Source of the DNA: Siphonodentalium dalli
Taxonomy: Eukaryota; Mollusca; Scaphopoda; Gadilida; Siphonodentaliidae
DNA length: 64,000 bases
Assembly: GCA_032622095.1 (NCBI GenBank)
Contig: CP136069.1
Span: 13,314,450-13,378,449, forward strand
Reading direction: 5' to 3'
Numbering within the stretch: the first letter of the stretch is position 1; each line of letters starts with the position of its first letter. Below the pieces are notes generated by a model, which was not told the DNA's origin, searched no databases, and saw only the letters and a list, made by a program, of their open reading frames with translations. Below, one piece after another: positions 1 to 10,144 of the stretch. The position numbers and the translations under genes are program-made.

Positions 1-556
1 CACATGAAACCGCGACAGACACGGCGTGAAATACATCGCATTGAGTGAACAATTTCCCATTGTTTCAATTCAATTTCAAGATCGCGGTAAAATCAAAACC
101 GCAATTTGTAAGTGGTAAACATCTGAAAAAGACATCAGGTACATGCAGAAACTAATTGTTGTGCATATTTATTTCTATTTGAGGTGGCAATTTTTAATTT
201 TTATCAGTATTTTTAACGATAAGAGCGATGGTAATTGGGGGACTATATTTTATCTAGCGCATTAAACTTAAAATAAAAAGTCGTGAATTGGCTGAGTGTT
301 TTCTATGGCCGCACATTTCGTTGATAATTACGAGCCATTTGTTTGTCTAAATAACATTTTTAAGTTCGCAGAGCATTAGAATGGGGATAACAGTGTGGTG
401 TTTTGTGATTTCGGAAAGGAACATGGCGAATATACAGTGGCAAATACCCGTTAATGGGCTCCGGCTCCGCCGTCGCCCATTAACTAAATTTGCCACAGTA
501 TATTCGCCATGTACCTTTCCGAAATCACAAAACACCACACTGTTATCCCCTAAATA
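1..556 (+). repeat. 0.56-kb dispersed repeat, copy 1 (ends in hairpin)
   Basis: This stretch aligns nearly end to end, by eye above 90 percent identity, with 37,793-38,357. Both copies lose similarity just after CCCCTAAATAAAA at their right ends, and both finish with the same 168-bp hairpin. The left limit is unknown because this copy runs off the window. No coding potential is seen. The copies are in direct orientation and 37.8 kb apart, too far for an LTR pair. Confidence 0.85.
383..550. repeat. 168-bp hairpin (foldback) with GC-rich tip
   Basis: The left arm starts GGGGATAACAGTGTGGTG and the right arm ends with its reverse complement. Arms of about 70 bp are nearly perfect. The tip is a second, GC-rich small palindrome around ATGGGC...GCCCAT. 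A CAGTG start is reminiscent of Tc1/mariner-type MITE ends, but the flanks do not give a clean TA duplication. The hairpin is repeated at 38,184-38,351. Confidence 0.85.
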
Positions 557-1259
557 AAATTATTGAAGACTGTAATTGTCTTTTTTGCTAACATTAAATT
601 AAATTAAATAAATTAAGTAAAAAAAAAAATACAGTGAAATTATTTCTTTAATTATTTTTTATTACATTTTTGCGCAAATTGGCATCTCTCTGAGTGCATT
701 CTAGTTTATATTGATCTCACTTCGCCTCACATGACACCATATCCGACCAATAAGCGTCCCGTAACTTATAATATTAACATATATACATGTAAACACACCA
801 CAAAACTACCACAAACAAAGTGATGAGCAGCACGTGAAACTCGCGTAGAGAGATATGCCCTTTGCCAGATTTGTTTAAACCCAGAATAAGAATGGATTAG
901 TGGTCCACGAGCGATACTTGTTTCTCACTGAATACATTCCATGAGTGTGCACGCATTCGCGATATTTTTTGGTGTGTCAATAAGCGTTTTATCGGCCTGA
1001 CTTTTTCCCGATTGGTAACAGGGTAGTTTGACTGCATGCTTATACCACCGAATAGAGTTGTGAATTAAATGACAACTGAACGACAAAATGGGCCCTTAGA
1101 CCACCAATGGACGTTTAAACCAGGTTTAAACTCGGAGGTTTAAACCGGAGATGACGACTCCGGTCTATATGTTCAAATACAAAACCCAACAACATAATTT
1201 TGCATATATACATACATACAAAACTGCTAGTATAGAATGTATTTGCTCACGTAAAAATT
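557..1259. other. unassigned AT-rich DNA
   Basis: No gene or family is recognised. The 8-bp palindrome GTTTAAAC or its core recurs three times within about 40 bp near 1,113-1,147 and a variant lies near 876. Otherwise only AT-rich sequence is seen. Confidence 0.6.
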
Positions 1260-2292
1260 TGGCAAATAATATATACTGTGCAGTTTTGTGTATTTGATTG
1301 TATATATCGAGTATATCATATCATACAAGTGGGTTTATTCATATGCCATGTTAAGTGATAAATGTTTATCCGGTTGATATGTATTATATATATGTCTGTG
1401 CATTCTGTTCATGTACATATGTACGTCTGTATTGACATGCACCACGAATACCGACCAACAATTTGGTAAACATTTTGTCGCCATTAAAATGTTTTCCATT
1501 AAATTGGTGCGGTTCGATTCAGGGATGTGGGAAGGGATGTTAAGCATGTTGGTAAAGTACTTATAATTTATTTGCACATGGCAATGCTCCGGTTGTCTGA
1601 ACATGTCATACCATTACTTGCAGACTTTAATTTGTGAACGCATTGTCTGTATGTGTATGTAGCTTTAACGATAGGAGTAGAGCCAACTTGAGCATCATAG
1701 CCACATATTCATGATCACCTATATAGACTGGATTTTACCGATCAAACAGGAAGATAAATTTTAATGTTTAATTGAAGAACATTTTGATAATGACACGACA
1801 CGACAGACACAAAGGGCTCTTACTATGGAAGACACGCATGCTGTGTTGTGATGTTGTAGATCGCTCTTATGAGGCTGGTGGCCTTTTGTTGACGCTCGAT
1901 TATCGTGAAAGATCAGATTTGGAGAGGGGTCAAAATTATCCTTTAGTTTATCAAACAATGTTTTCTTGAAATTAAATTTGTAAGAGAAAGACAATAATGC
2001 CTATCGAAGCTCTCCGTGTCTACCTTGATAATGGGTTTGCCTTGAATAAGCTAGAACAACAAACCGTGACATTTGCGAAACATAATGACAATTCAACTTT
2101 TGAGGAGGATGCAGCCTTTATGTCTTTTGCAAAGAAACTGGCTAATATTGACCATATTTACACACTAATTGGTTCATTCTTCTAACATCCGATCAAAGAC
2201 TAACAACTCACAAACTCAAAAATATTTTACGAATATTGCACTGCATGGCCATCCATGTATGCATCTTCCAGTTGCATAGCGCCAACAACAAT
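1260..2292 (+). repeat. 0.7-0.9-kb dispersed repeat, copy 1 (interrupted)
   Basis: The sequence matches 27,410-28,116 in the same order: GTGGGTTTATTCATAT, then a block around CACATATTCAT, then a short open frame at 1,997-2,185, then a tail near GCATGGCCATCCATG. Copy 1 carries about 245 bp absent from copy 2 (about 1,745-1,990). In the shared short frame (start Met-Pro-Ile-Glu-Ala-Leu) differences between copies fall mostly at third codon positions, hinting at former coding. No protein family is recognised. Confidence 0.7.
1745..1990. mobile_element. probable small foldback insertion in the dispersed repeat
   Basis: This interval is missing from the paralogous copy at 27.9 kb, where CAGGG is followed almost directly by the TGCTTATCGATG block. 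Its ends are loosely inverted: AAATTTTAATGTTTAATTG on the left and CTTGAAATTAAATTTG on the right. No clean target duplication can be read, so the exact limits are approximate. Confidence 0.4.
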
Positions 2293-2491
2293 ATTAATTT
2301 AAGAGGGATTTGGTGGTAAGCTAATATATATATACATATGGTCCAAGATTGATATAAGACATGTCTATATAAAATAATTCATCTAAATAAAATTATATGC
2401 CTTTCGTGGCATTTCCACTTTTCAATAGAAGACAATAATGATTACGACGTCATAGCATCCAGGGAAATAACACAATTAAGAGAGAACGTCA

Positions 2492-3890
2492 TTACCTGAG
2501 TGCATTAAGTTTACACTTGAAATGTTTCATGTAAGGCCAAAAAAAAGGTTTTGGTTCTCAGGCCCCGCCGCATTGAATAAAAAGAGCCGCATTAGCCTTT
2601 TTATTGCAATGACTGATGACAAAAAAACTTACAAGACAAAAAATTTGAAAAAAAAAACAAAAACATTAGTTCATAAACATGTCCATAGTAGATATGTATT
2701 GAATATTAAGTGCGCAATGAGCTCTAACATGTAATGTGTTAAAACGTGACTTGCAGGCTTACAACATGAAGTAGATGACTACAATTAAGAAAATGATTAG
2801 CTGATCCTCATGCTCTTCTTACAATTAGTCATTGTGAACAACTTACACTAATTGTAACTTTATACAATTGAAAGGCACAGGACTAAATTCAGGATCACAT
2901 ATTAGAATGGGGAGGTATCAGTTTTTAGACAACAATAACAGTATTTAATGTCAGGGGCATTATATAATGTTAGGTAATCCCAGTCATACACTGGTAGTAC
3001 AATGTCACTTTATATAAGACTAAATGAGTTTATATGCATAACAGTTCCCTCTACATTTCTGGTTATTACTAGACAGAGAAAGGCATCTTTGTCCATGCAG
3101 AACAAAATAAAAAATAAAAATAAATCCCTCCCTCCCCCATTGATTTGAAGAAAAAAAATTGCCCGAAAACCAAAACACTTTTTTTTGCCTAAATGTCTTC
3201 TCTTTGCTGTCTGAGTATTTTGCTGTCGGACTGTAGTTTTTGGAACGGGAAAATCGACAAGTTCCTACCCCCGAATTCATCCAAGTGTTCACTGATCGGA
3301 CATTTTCGATATTCTGGTTGTTTAATTTGCTGCTTGTGAATTCTCGTTCTCTCTCGCTGTGTATTGCCAGTTTCTCCGACGTAACTTTCTGAACATCCAT
3401 GGCAGACGATACAATAGATTAAGTTTCTTGTCCCACAGTCCATAGAACCATTCGGAAAAATTTTCATACCATTTTTTAATTTAATTTTGCCTGTATGGAT
3501 ATATTTGCATGTCCTACATCGTTTGTCACCACATTTATTCACTAAATGTGATTTCCCACCAGTTGTGAATCTTGCTTTTGTCAGAATCTTGTTCAAGTAT
3601 TTTGGCTGACGTTTGCTCGGTAACATATCACCTGATTTCATTGTGGCATTCATTGTTTCACTTTGCTGTAGGATGGGAAATAGTTGTTTTGCAACTGTGG
3701 CCATATTAGGATGATGTGGCTTATGTATGGAACTAATGGAGTTGGATCCGATATTGGTTTTGGTGACATTTCTGCGCGTAGATCCGCGATTGGAATGGGC
3801 CATGCGGGTTCTATGCCATCATGTATCAGTTTTTTTTCTCGGTTAGTGTTGTTTTTCTAGAAACATCTTCAGTTCAGAGAAAGTATATGA
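2492..3890 (-). pseudogene. Penelope-like RT C-terminus plus GIY-YIG endonuclease, broken
   Basis: Minus-strand reading gives the RT thumb end (motif LIHDGIEP near 3,800), then a linker, a Cys cluster CGDKRCRTC (about 3,509-3,535) and a GIY-YIG core with YVGETGN near 3,362-3,383 followed by the Arg/His-containing helix. In this family the enzyme nicks target DNA for reverse transcription. The longest open stretch is 3,189-3,803. Frameshifts occur near 3,800 and 3,840. The last roughly 11 codons lie beyond the Harbinger-like insertion and end at a TAA on 2,492-2,494. The upstream side is cut off by the LINE near 3,890. Confidence 0.85.
2535..3189. mobile_element. Harbinger-like non-autonomous DNA element, TAA target duplication
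   Basis: The termini are inverted: the left end begins GGCCAAAAAAAAGG and continues with GTTTTGGTTCTC, and the right end carries the reverse complement of a close variant. TAA flanks both sides (2,532-2,534 and 3,190-3,192). The inverted paralogous piece at 16,440-16,455 keeps the empty site (in reverse complement CATGTAAA followed by TTCTTCTC). A 3-bp TWA target duplication with GG-starting ends is characteristic of PIF/Harbinger. No transposase frame is present in the 655 bp. Confidence 0.75.
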
Positions 3891-4135
3891 ACAATGCACA
3901 TTCAATTCAAGGTATAAGTTCGGATTTGAAAACAAGCGAGATATTTTTGAATAATTTCATAGAAAAAACTGTCAATATCACACTAAAATTCTCACATGGA
4001 TGTTTTAAAACTATGGACTGTAACACGGACTTATATGTGACCATATTATTTCGATAGAAAGGTACGAAAACTCTGAATTACTGTTAAATGTACTTTCCCG
4101 CCATACCCAGATAGCATATTTGAAAGTAAACAACA

Positions 4136-4540
4136 ATGGCGGACACCCACGAAAATATAAACAATGACAACTCAGAAGAATTGCCAACCTCGCAGGTAAT
4201 CGCTAGCGGTCTGCAGGCAATTAATAATCCACATGACTTTGCAAGCTTCCATGGTAATATTAAAAACACCGTGACTAACTTCGCCTCTCGAAGTCAACGC
4301 TCATCTATGGACACCATTCACAACCAAGCTGATTCTGTGACATACTCAATTCATCGCGATATTCCGGAAGAGTCGGACTTTTCCGCGGACCTCAATGCGA
4401 CGGACCGAGACTCTAAATTGGACCAAATCATAAACATACTAATGTGTATGAACACACAAATTCACACAATCCACAGTGTCAACAAGAAAACCATAGTCAG
4501 AAATGGTAACGCCACCAAGATCGTATTATTAGCCATAAAT
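4136..4540 (+). pseudogene. LINE ORF1, N-terminal part
   Basis: An open frame starts MADTHENINNDNSEELP and reads through about 135 codons of polar sequence that turns heptad-like near SKLDQIINILMCMN. It follows about 245 bp of non-coding LINE 5' region. The frame resembles the disordered-plus-coiled-coil N-terminus of L1-type ORF1 proteins, and the matching coiled-coil continuation appears at 10,145 in the same orientation. Assignment to the same LINE is inferred from position between the Penelope junction and the ORF1 core. The ORF's last codons (to 4,567) probably belong to the inserted DNA. Confidence 0.55.
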
Positions 4541-4673
4541 ATAAATAATAATACAATTATTCTATAAACTAGCTTTCAAATTTTATGCGGGAAATTTGCG
4601 TAATTCCATATTTCAAGTTTTTCCCGTTTCTCGTGGCATACATTACTTTCATCAAACTGTCTTCTTTATTACA

Positions 4674-5260
4674 CAAGCTGATAGGCCCGACTTCACCCGG
4701 GCTGTTTCCCATCTGCTTTCCGGTGAAAGGTGCGATTTGACCTTCAATTGACTATTTCGAAAGTCAAGGTCAGGTCAGGGTCATGATTTGGTCCAGTCCA
4801 AAACACCCCCACCCGTAGAAAACTACCCATAGGTATCAAATTTCGTCGAAATCCGTCCGTTTTACCCAACTTGACCTTTAATTAACAATTTTGAAGGTCA
4901 AGGTAAGGTCAGAGTCATGATTTGACCCGTCCAAAACACCCCCCCCCCCCGACAAAAGTACCCATAGGTATCAAATTTCGTCGAAATCTATCCGTTTTAT
5001 CCGAGTTGACCTTTGATTGGCCATATTGAAGGTCAAGGTCAGGCCGAGGTCACGATTTGACCCGTTCAAAACTCTCCTCGGACCAAAGTATCCCTAGGTA
5101 TCAAATTTCGCCGAAATTTGTCCGTTTTACCCAAATTGACCTTGCATTGACAGTTTTAAAGGTCAAGGTCAGGTCGGGGTCACGATTTGACCCGTTCAAA
5201 ACACTTCCCGGACACAAATACCCATAGGTATCAAATTACGTTGAAATCTATGGAAAGCCG
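4674..5260 (-). mobile_element. Helitron-like minisatellite element (minus)
   Basis: About four to five units of roughly 125-135 bp follow each other. Each has a block like AAGGTCAAGGTCAGGTC, a GGTCATGATTTGACCC-type block, and TACCCATAGGTATCAAATTT. The left edge reads AGCTGATAGGCCCGACTTC and resembles in reverse complement the hairpin-plus-CTAG end of the copies at 7.15, 39.1 and 58.1 kb. The same unit appears in opposite orientation at 7,155-7,653. Confidence 0.5.
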
Positions 5261-5690
5261 AGGAGGACATGTTGGTTGCTAATTGCTAGATATACGACGC
5301 GGTATTTTTAAGGTGTTTCAAACTAGGAGATAGAAGTATTCTGCCTTTCAAATGGTGATGAATTATAGTAGTTTATTCAAATTTTATGGCATAAATTGTT
5401 ATTAAAACCGTATATACTATAAAAAATTAATGACTCGAAAATTAAGTGGGCCTTTAAACAAAGTCACAATTGCATTTAGGCTCATCTCATACTCGTCCAT
5501 TCAGAGATATTCTACTGCGCAGTTTGTTATAGCCTCCAGTATTTATTGAGCGTTATACCCCCAACTGTTATAATTCGCCTTTAGCAGGCGTACTCTTGCC
5601 TCAGATTATTGAGATATTAGGTCACACATAATCACATTAAATCGCATCGTAACATAGCAATTGTGTGGGCTCCTTGGCGTGAATATGTAA
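5261..5690. other. unassigned DNA
   Basis: No gene, repeat family or structure is recognised. It is AT-rich, with short runs such as ATATTAGGTCACAC. Confidence 0.5.
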
Positions 5691-6490
5691 TGAGAAATAA
5701 GGTCATACGTAATGACATTAAACTCAAGAAAACCCTCGAAAACAAAACAAAATCACATTTAATGTTTTACGTTATTTCCTTCATAAAAAGAATCTTCGTG
5801 ATAATGAACCCTCTCGTTACTTTAGAATATAGAATTAACCTTAAAATAAAAAAAATCTTTGGAACACAGAACCTTCGGAATAACGAACCTTCGGATTGGT
5901 GAACCTTCGGAATAGCGAACATTCAGAGAAATTTCGGAATAGTGGACCTTCGGGATAGTGAACCTTCGGAATAGAGCCATGCCCCCCCAATGTTCATATT
6001 ATATGCCCAGAGTTCAAAGGTATGGACCCATAAAATTCTAAACTTGGCCCTTAAAATAATGAACTCCAAATTGGAGCACACACAGAACACCACTTAAGTC
6101 AACTGAACCTATGTCATGTCCCAATGCGGGAGGGTCCATATATACCACAACATTCATAGTATATGCCAAGAATTCAAAGGTATGGGCCCACGTAATGACA
6201 TAAAATCTCAAGAAAACCAGCGAAAACAAAACAAAATCACCTTTAATGTTCTAAGTTAAGTTATTTCCTCCTGTATCTGTATCGGTGCGCGCGCATGATC
6301 AGTTCGGATGTGAGCGCACACTCCATATAAAGAATCTTTGTGAAAATGAACCCTCTCAAATTAGTCTCAATACTTTAAAATATAGAATTAACCTAAAAAT
6401 AACAAAAACCTTCGGAATAGAGAACCTTCGGAATAGCGGACCTTCGGGATAGCAAACCTTCATAATAGAAGCATGTCCCCACAATTACAC
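5690..6490 (+). repeat. two-copy direct duplication with a 16-17-bp minisatellite
   Basis: Copy A (about 5,690-6,010) and copy B (about 6,150-6,490) share ACGTAATGACAT, AAAACAAAACAAAATCAC, AATGAACCCTCTC and a terminal run of GAACCTTCGGAATAGC-type units. Between and inside them lies TATGCC(A/C)AGA(A/G)TTCAAAGGTATGG. The minisatellite varies between TTCGGAATAG, TTCGGGATAG and TTCATAATAG. A short frame at 5,663-5,902 overlaps the repeat and is not believed to be a gene. Confidence 0.75.
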
Positions 6491-6780
6491 CGGTGACGTA
6501 AACACATGTGCCAATCTTAGTTGTACTCTCGTAATTATCGGTACGATGAAACGGTGACGGAATTTGACGAGGTTTGCCGAATGTACAATCACCCAGTGAA
6601 TTATCGATCGCCCATGCGATACAAAAAAACCAAAAGCAATAAACACCACACTACGGTGGCGTAATGAGAGTGTTAACCAAAAAGTGACGGACATGAGTAA
6701 CAAGAAAACTAAGATGCATGCATCAGGTCGGCCGTGAACTATCTACCATAGAATTGTTGTAGCTATCGATTATACATTTT
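6490..6780. other. unassigned DNA
   Basis: No feature is recognised apart from a short open frame on the minus strand (6,485-6,703) without family resemblance. Confidence 0.4.
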
Positions 6781-7153
6781 GGAACACCTGGCTGTATGTA
6801 TGTGTGTATGCATGAATGCATGTGTGTATGTGTTATAGACTCTAACACTGCTCGACTGATCCGACTCGGATTTGGTATTTAACGTGTCAACTTGACCTCG
6901 CTCATAGGCATGTTTCTGGACCTTGACCGATCCGACTAAAAATTTGTGTGTAGGACTACTTCGATCCCGGGAGCAATATGGACGGGTCCAATTTCACGTG
7001 GGACCATGTTCTCGAACGTGTTGATATAGGCATGTTTCTGGACCAATTGAACAATAGTTTGGCCAGACGCTGTATATACTGGGTACTGTCCAGATGGAGG
7101 CGATCACAAAAAAATCCCTAAATAGCCCGAACGAAGTCGAGTACATCAGCTAG
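6780..7153 (+). mobile_element. Helitron-like element, variant B
   Basis: Starts with GGAACACCTGGCTGTATGTATG and carries units containing CCGATCCGACT, GGGAGCAATATGGACGGGTCC and ATAGGCATGTTTCTGGACC. It ends with GATCACAAAAAAATCCCTAAATAGC, a small hairpin and CTAG at 7,150-7,153, followed by T. The same internal units and end occur at 57,540-58,097. A 3' hairpin followed by CTRR and insertion before T is the Helitron signature; no Rep/helicase coding is seen. Confidence 0.5.
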
Positions 7154-7154
7154 T

Positions 7155-7653
7155 TTAATATATATTTTGGACATTTGTCTGTCTGTGTGTCTGTTAGCTA
7201 TGGCCGGGAAAACTGCCGGACAGATTTGACGAAATTTGATACCTAGGGGAAATTATTTCCAGGGAGTATTTTGGACGGGTCAAATCTTGATCCCGACCTG
7301 ACTTTGACATTCAAAAAGATCAATTCAAGGTCAAATCTGTTACAAACGGAAGTATTTCAACGAAATTTAATACCTACTGTTACTTTTGTCCCAGGAGTGT
7401 TTCGGGTGGGTCAAATCATGACCCTGACCTGATCTTGACATTAAAAATTGTCCATTCAAGGTCAAATCTGGTAAAGTCGGGCGGATTTCGACGGGTACTT
7501 TTGTCGTGACTTTTGTCCGGGGAGTGTTTTGGACGGGTCAAATCGTGACTCAACATGACGTTCACCTTTAAAATGGTCAATTCAAGGTTAATTCGCGCAA
7601 TTCTCCGAAAATCAGAGGGGAACATCCCGGACGAAGTCGGGTCCACCAGCTAC
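7155..7653 (+). mobile_element. Helitron-like element, variant A
   Basis: It abuts the previous element. The 5' side reads TTTTGGACATTTGTCTGTC, then GGCCGGGAAAACTGCCGGAC, then about three units of 130 bp with TTTGGACGGGTCAAATC and AATTCAAGGTCAAATC. The 3' end has a hairpin (CCCGGAC-GAA-GTCGGG) and then CAGCTA, a one-base variant of the CTAG end. It matches 39,112-39,530 in reverse complement. Confidence 0.5.
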
Positions 7654-9167
7654 TATTATATATTTCTAGATTTAGTTACAAATTAAATACCTGTATATTG
7701 TACAAATAAATGTTTGACAAATATATCTGTATCAATATTACCATACCGGTCATTAAAATAGATACGACGAAACAAATTTTGAAGGGTGCATGTATCAGGT
7801 AAATTTTTATATTTCAAATGATGACAGGAATGCGGAAAGTTGAAGTACCTACGTAATACTCGCTATCCGAATGAAGAGATATACATGTATATAAAAACCA
7901 AAATAGAAGATGACTGCTGGCGACAATGTTTTCCAAAACAATTCAAAGCATTCGATAGCTCACATCTAGTTGTCAGTCCGAAGATCAATATGAAGTTTGG
8001 TGACTCTCAGATGAGGGATATGTCTGTACAGTTGCTAAACAATTCAGTCATGCAAAAGAGGATCAAACAGTAAGATACCAAATTGCTGCCTGTGGTAATG
8101 TTTTTTAACGAAATTCGGGAAAATTAGATTACTCTCACCCTGGTTATCCAGAATATCATTGTGGAATCTGGTGACGATCGGACAAGGGGTGTCGTCTGTA
8201 GGATCAACCAAATTATTTAGCCATAAAATTAGTAAAATTCAAGATCACCGCTGGCAGTGATGTCTTCACAAGGACAGTTTGAGAACAAAATATGGCTCAC
8301 ATCTAGCGGTGACCCAAAATATCCACATGAGAAAAAGTTCTCCAATAAAAGCTGGCTGAGGGTGCGCCAATTGATTCAAAATCGAAATTTAGCAGGGTGT
8401 ACTGCTTGTGGCCATGTTTTCCCCGCAAATTTGATAGACTGATGGACAAAACCACTGAATCCGTTGAATCAATATACATGTATACATGGATTAATTTATA
8501 TGCATTGTTATACACAGTACTGAAAATAACAATATTACTAGTATACACAAAATAAACCATATATCATGGCTATGGGTTCTAATATCCGAATATGACAGCT
8601 GAGAACTTGGTGTGAAGAGTGGTGGTGTCTCAAGTATATCTAACCCTCCACGTTAGAAAAATGCCACTAAATGTCATAAGTATAATCTAGCTTGAGGACA
8701 GAAGTTATCCATAAAACCCCCCTTAATTCAACCAGGTCCTCACGCGATGTATGGTCGATCACATGATGATCTAGGGGGGTTATAATTGTTGTATAAAAAC
8801 AGCACTGCATGTAAATATAAAATAAAATAGTGCTACATCTTATTACAGATTATTGCCATATATAATCAGTGACTATACAGACAGTCTGACAAAATAAAGT
8901 TTCAGTGACACTCTATCCGAAGAGGGGAATAATTCCATCTGTTACAGTCAATGGAGCAATTATGAATCTGGAAAGGTGAAATTTCTAAGTAATACTAGAT
9001 ATCGACATGACGCGATAACATATAACGTAAATGCAATATGGCCGCTGGCGACCATTTTTTCATATAAAATAAAAAAAATATTTGATAGCTCTCATCTGAT
9101 AGATCAATATGAAGTTTGGTGATGATCGGATGAGTGAAGTGGACTGTGCTAAACGGTTTAGTAATGC
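7654..9167. repeat. degenerate array related to the 30-kb minisatellite
   Basis: Loosely repeated units (about 7,800-8,100, 8,100-8,450, 8,900-9,167) share ATATGAAGTTTGGTGA, GATCGGATGAGTGA, CGCTGGCGACCATTTTTTC-like and GATAGCTC(A/T)CATCT segments. The block at 30,230-30,360 carries the same phrases. Short frames here (7,840-8,073, 8,257-8,442) are parts of the units and are not considered genes. 8,560-8,900 holds nothing recognised. Confidence 0.55.
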
Positions 9168-9470
9168 TTAAAAAGATTCTTACCTTAATATTTTTATGTT
9201 CACTTTATAAACTTCACTGAGTCATCTTTGTCATGTATTGAGTTTGATATCTTTTGTTAACAGTTTATAAATCATGTATGTCTCATGTTTGTTATTTTAA
9301 TTTATGTGTTTATTATCATTAAATAAAGTTGCATTCCTTAAAAAGATTCTTACCTCAATGTTTTTATGTTCACTTTATAAACTCCACTGAGTCATCTTTG
9401 TCATGTATTGAATTTGATATCTTTTGTTAACAGTTTATAAATTATGTATGTCTCGTGTTCGTTATTATAT
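9168..9470 (+). repeat. 170-bp tandem duplication
   Basis: AAAAAGATTCTTACC starts each unit (9,170 and 9,340), giving a period of 170 bp. Units share TTTTTATGTTCACTTTATAAAC and TTTTGTTAACAGTTTATAAA. The second unit is truncated. The joint ATCATTAAATAAAGTTGC looks like a retroelement 3' tail, which is an inference. Confidence 0.8.
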
Positions 9471-10144
9471 TATATACACTTTATAGTGTGTTTCAGAACG
9501 AAAACAAAATGAATAAAATCAACAAATTTGTAAATTTAAAAACAATTCAAACGTTGTTGTATTCCATGTCCCAGCCCGGACATATACACCAAATTTCAAT
9601 AATATTCATTGAGAAACAACGGACCAAACGCCATATAGCACCCCGTATACATCTTTTATTCCGAGCTGGCCTTTTATTCCAAGTTGGCACACGTCGATTG
9701 GGGCGAGTTAGCCCTGGGGCGAGTTCGCCGATTCCGACACCTTCTCTATTTGCAGCAGGTATACGTTTACGCTGATTTACGCGTAATTTAATTTACAAAG
9801 TTCCCCAATTGGTATCGTAAATAGAGCGACCTTATTTGACAGAGAATGCCTCTGTTATTTATTATCAAGTTGCTATACATTAAAAACGACAAATTCACAT
9901 GCTCGTTCAAGCGCAGTAGTCTATTTTCCCCATGTTAAATGACATCCACAAATACTAAATAACGCTAACCTACTGCGAATGTTTGACACGACATCTGTTA
10001 ACATATTTGGGCTGAATTCATCTGACGCGGTATTATTCCTCAAAATAAACAACAAAACCATCGTTACTTGGAAATGTAGTTTGGGCTAACATTTACATAA
10101 ATCCTCCACATCATTTATCCCGACACACACGTCAGATGAAAAAC
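9471..10144. other. unassigned DNA
   Basis: An open frame at 9,455-9,775 has no recognisable domain. A small direct repeat CTTTTATTCC(A/G)AG(C/T)TGGC occurs near 9,653-9,690. The right edge adjoins the LINE ORF1 core. Confidence 0.4.

Larger units (their letters stand above)
4540..10144. other. 5.6-kb block of repeats splitting LINE ORF1
   Basis: The LINE ORF1 N-terminus stops near 4,540 and its coiled-coil core resumes near 10,145. AGCCATAAA occurs at both edges (4,531-4,539 and 10,145-10,153) and could be a 9-bp target duplication, but no terminal inverted repeats are seen, so the block may be several insertions. Contents: Helitron-like copies, a duplicated minisatellite region, and degenerate tandem arrays, listed separately. 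Confidence 0.5.

Noticed and set aside
3020-3400. 126-codon minus frame ending in the Harbinger-like insert
   Set aside because: It overlaps the true GIY-YIG frame in a shifted frame and extends into the inserted element.
3880-3905. A target-site duplication for the LINE
   Set aside because: I could not find a convincing direct repeat between the 5' junction near 3,890 and the 3' junction near 15,037; short similarity around GCCA/GCA is not enough.
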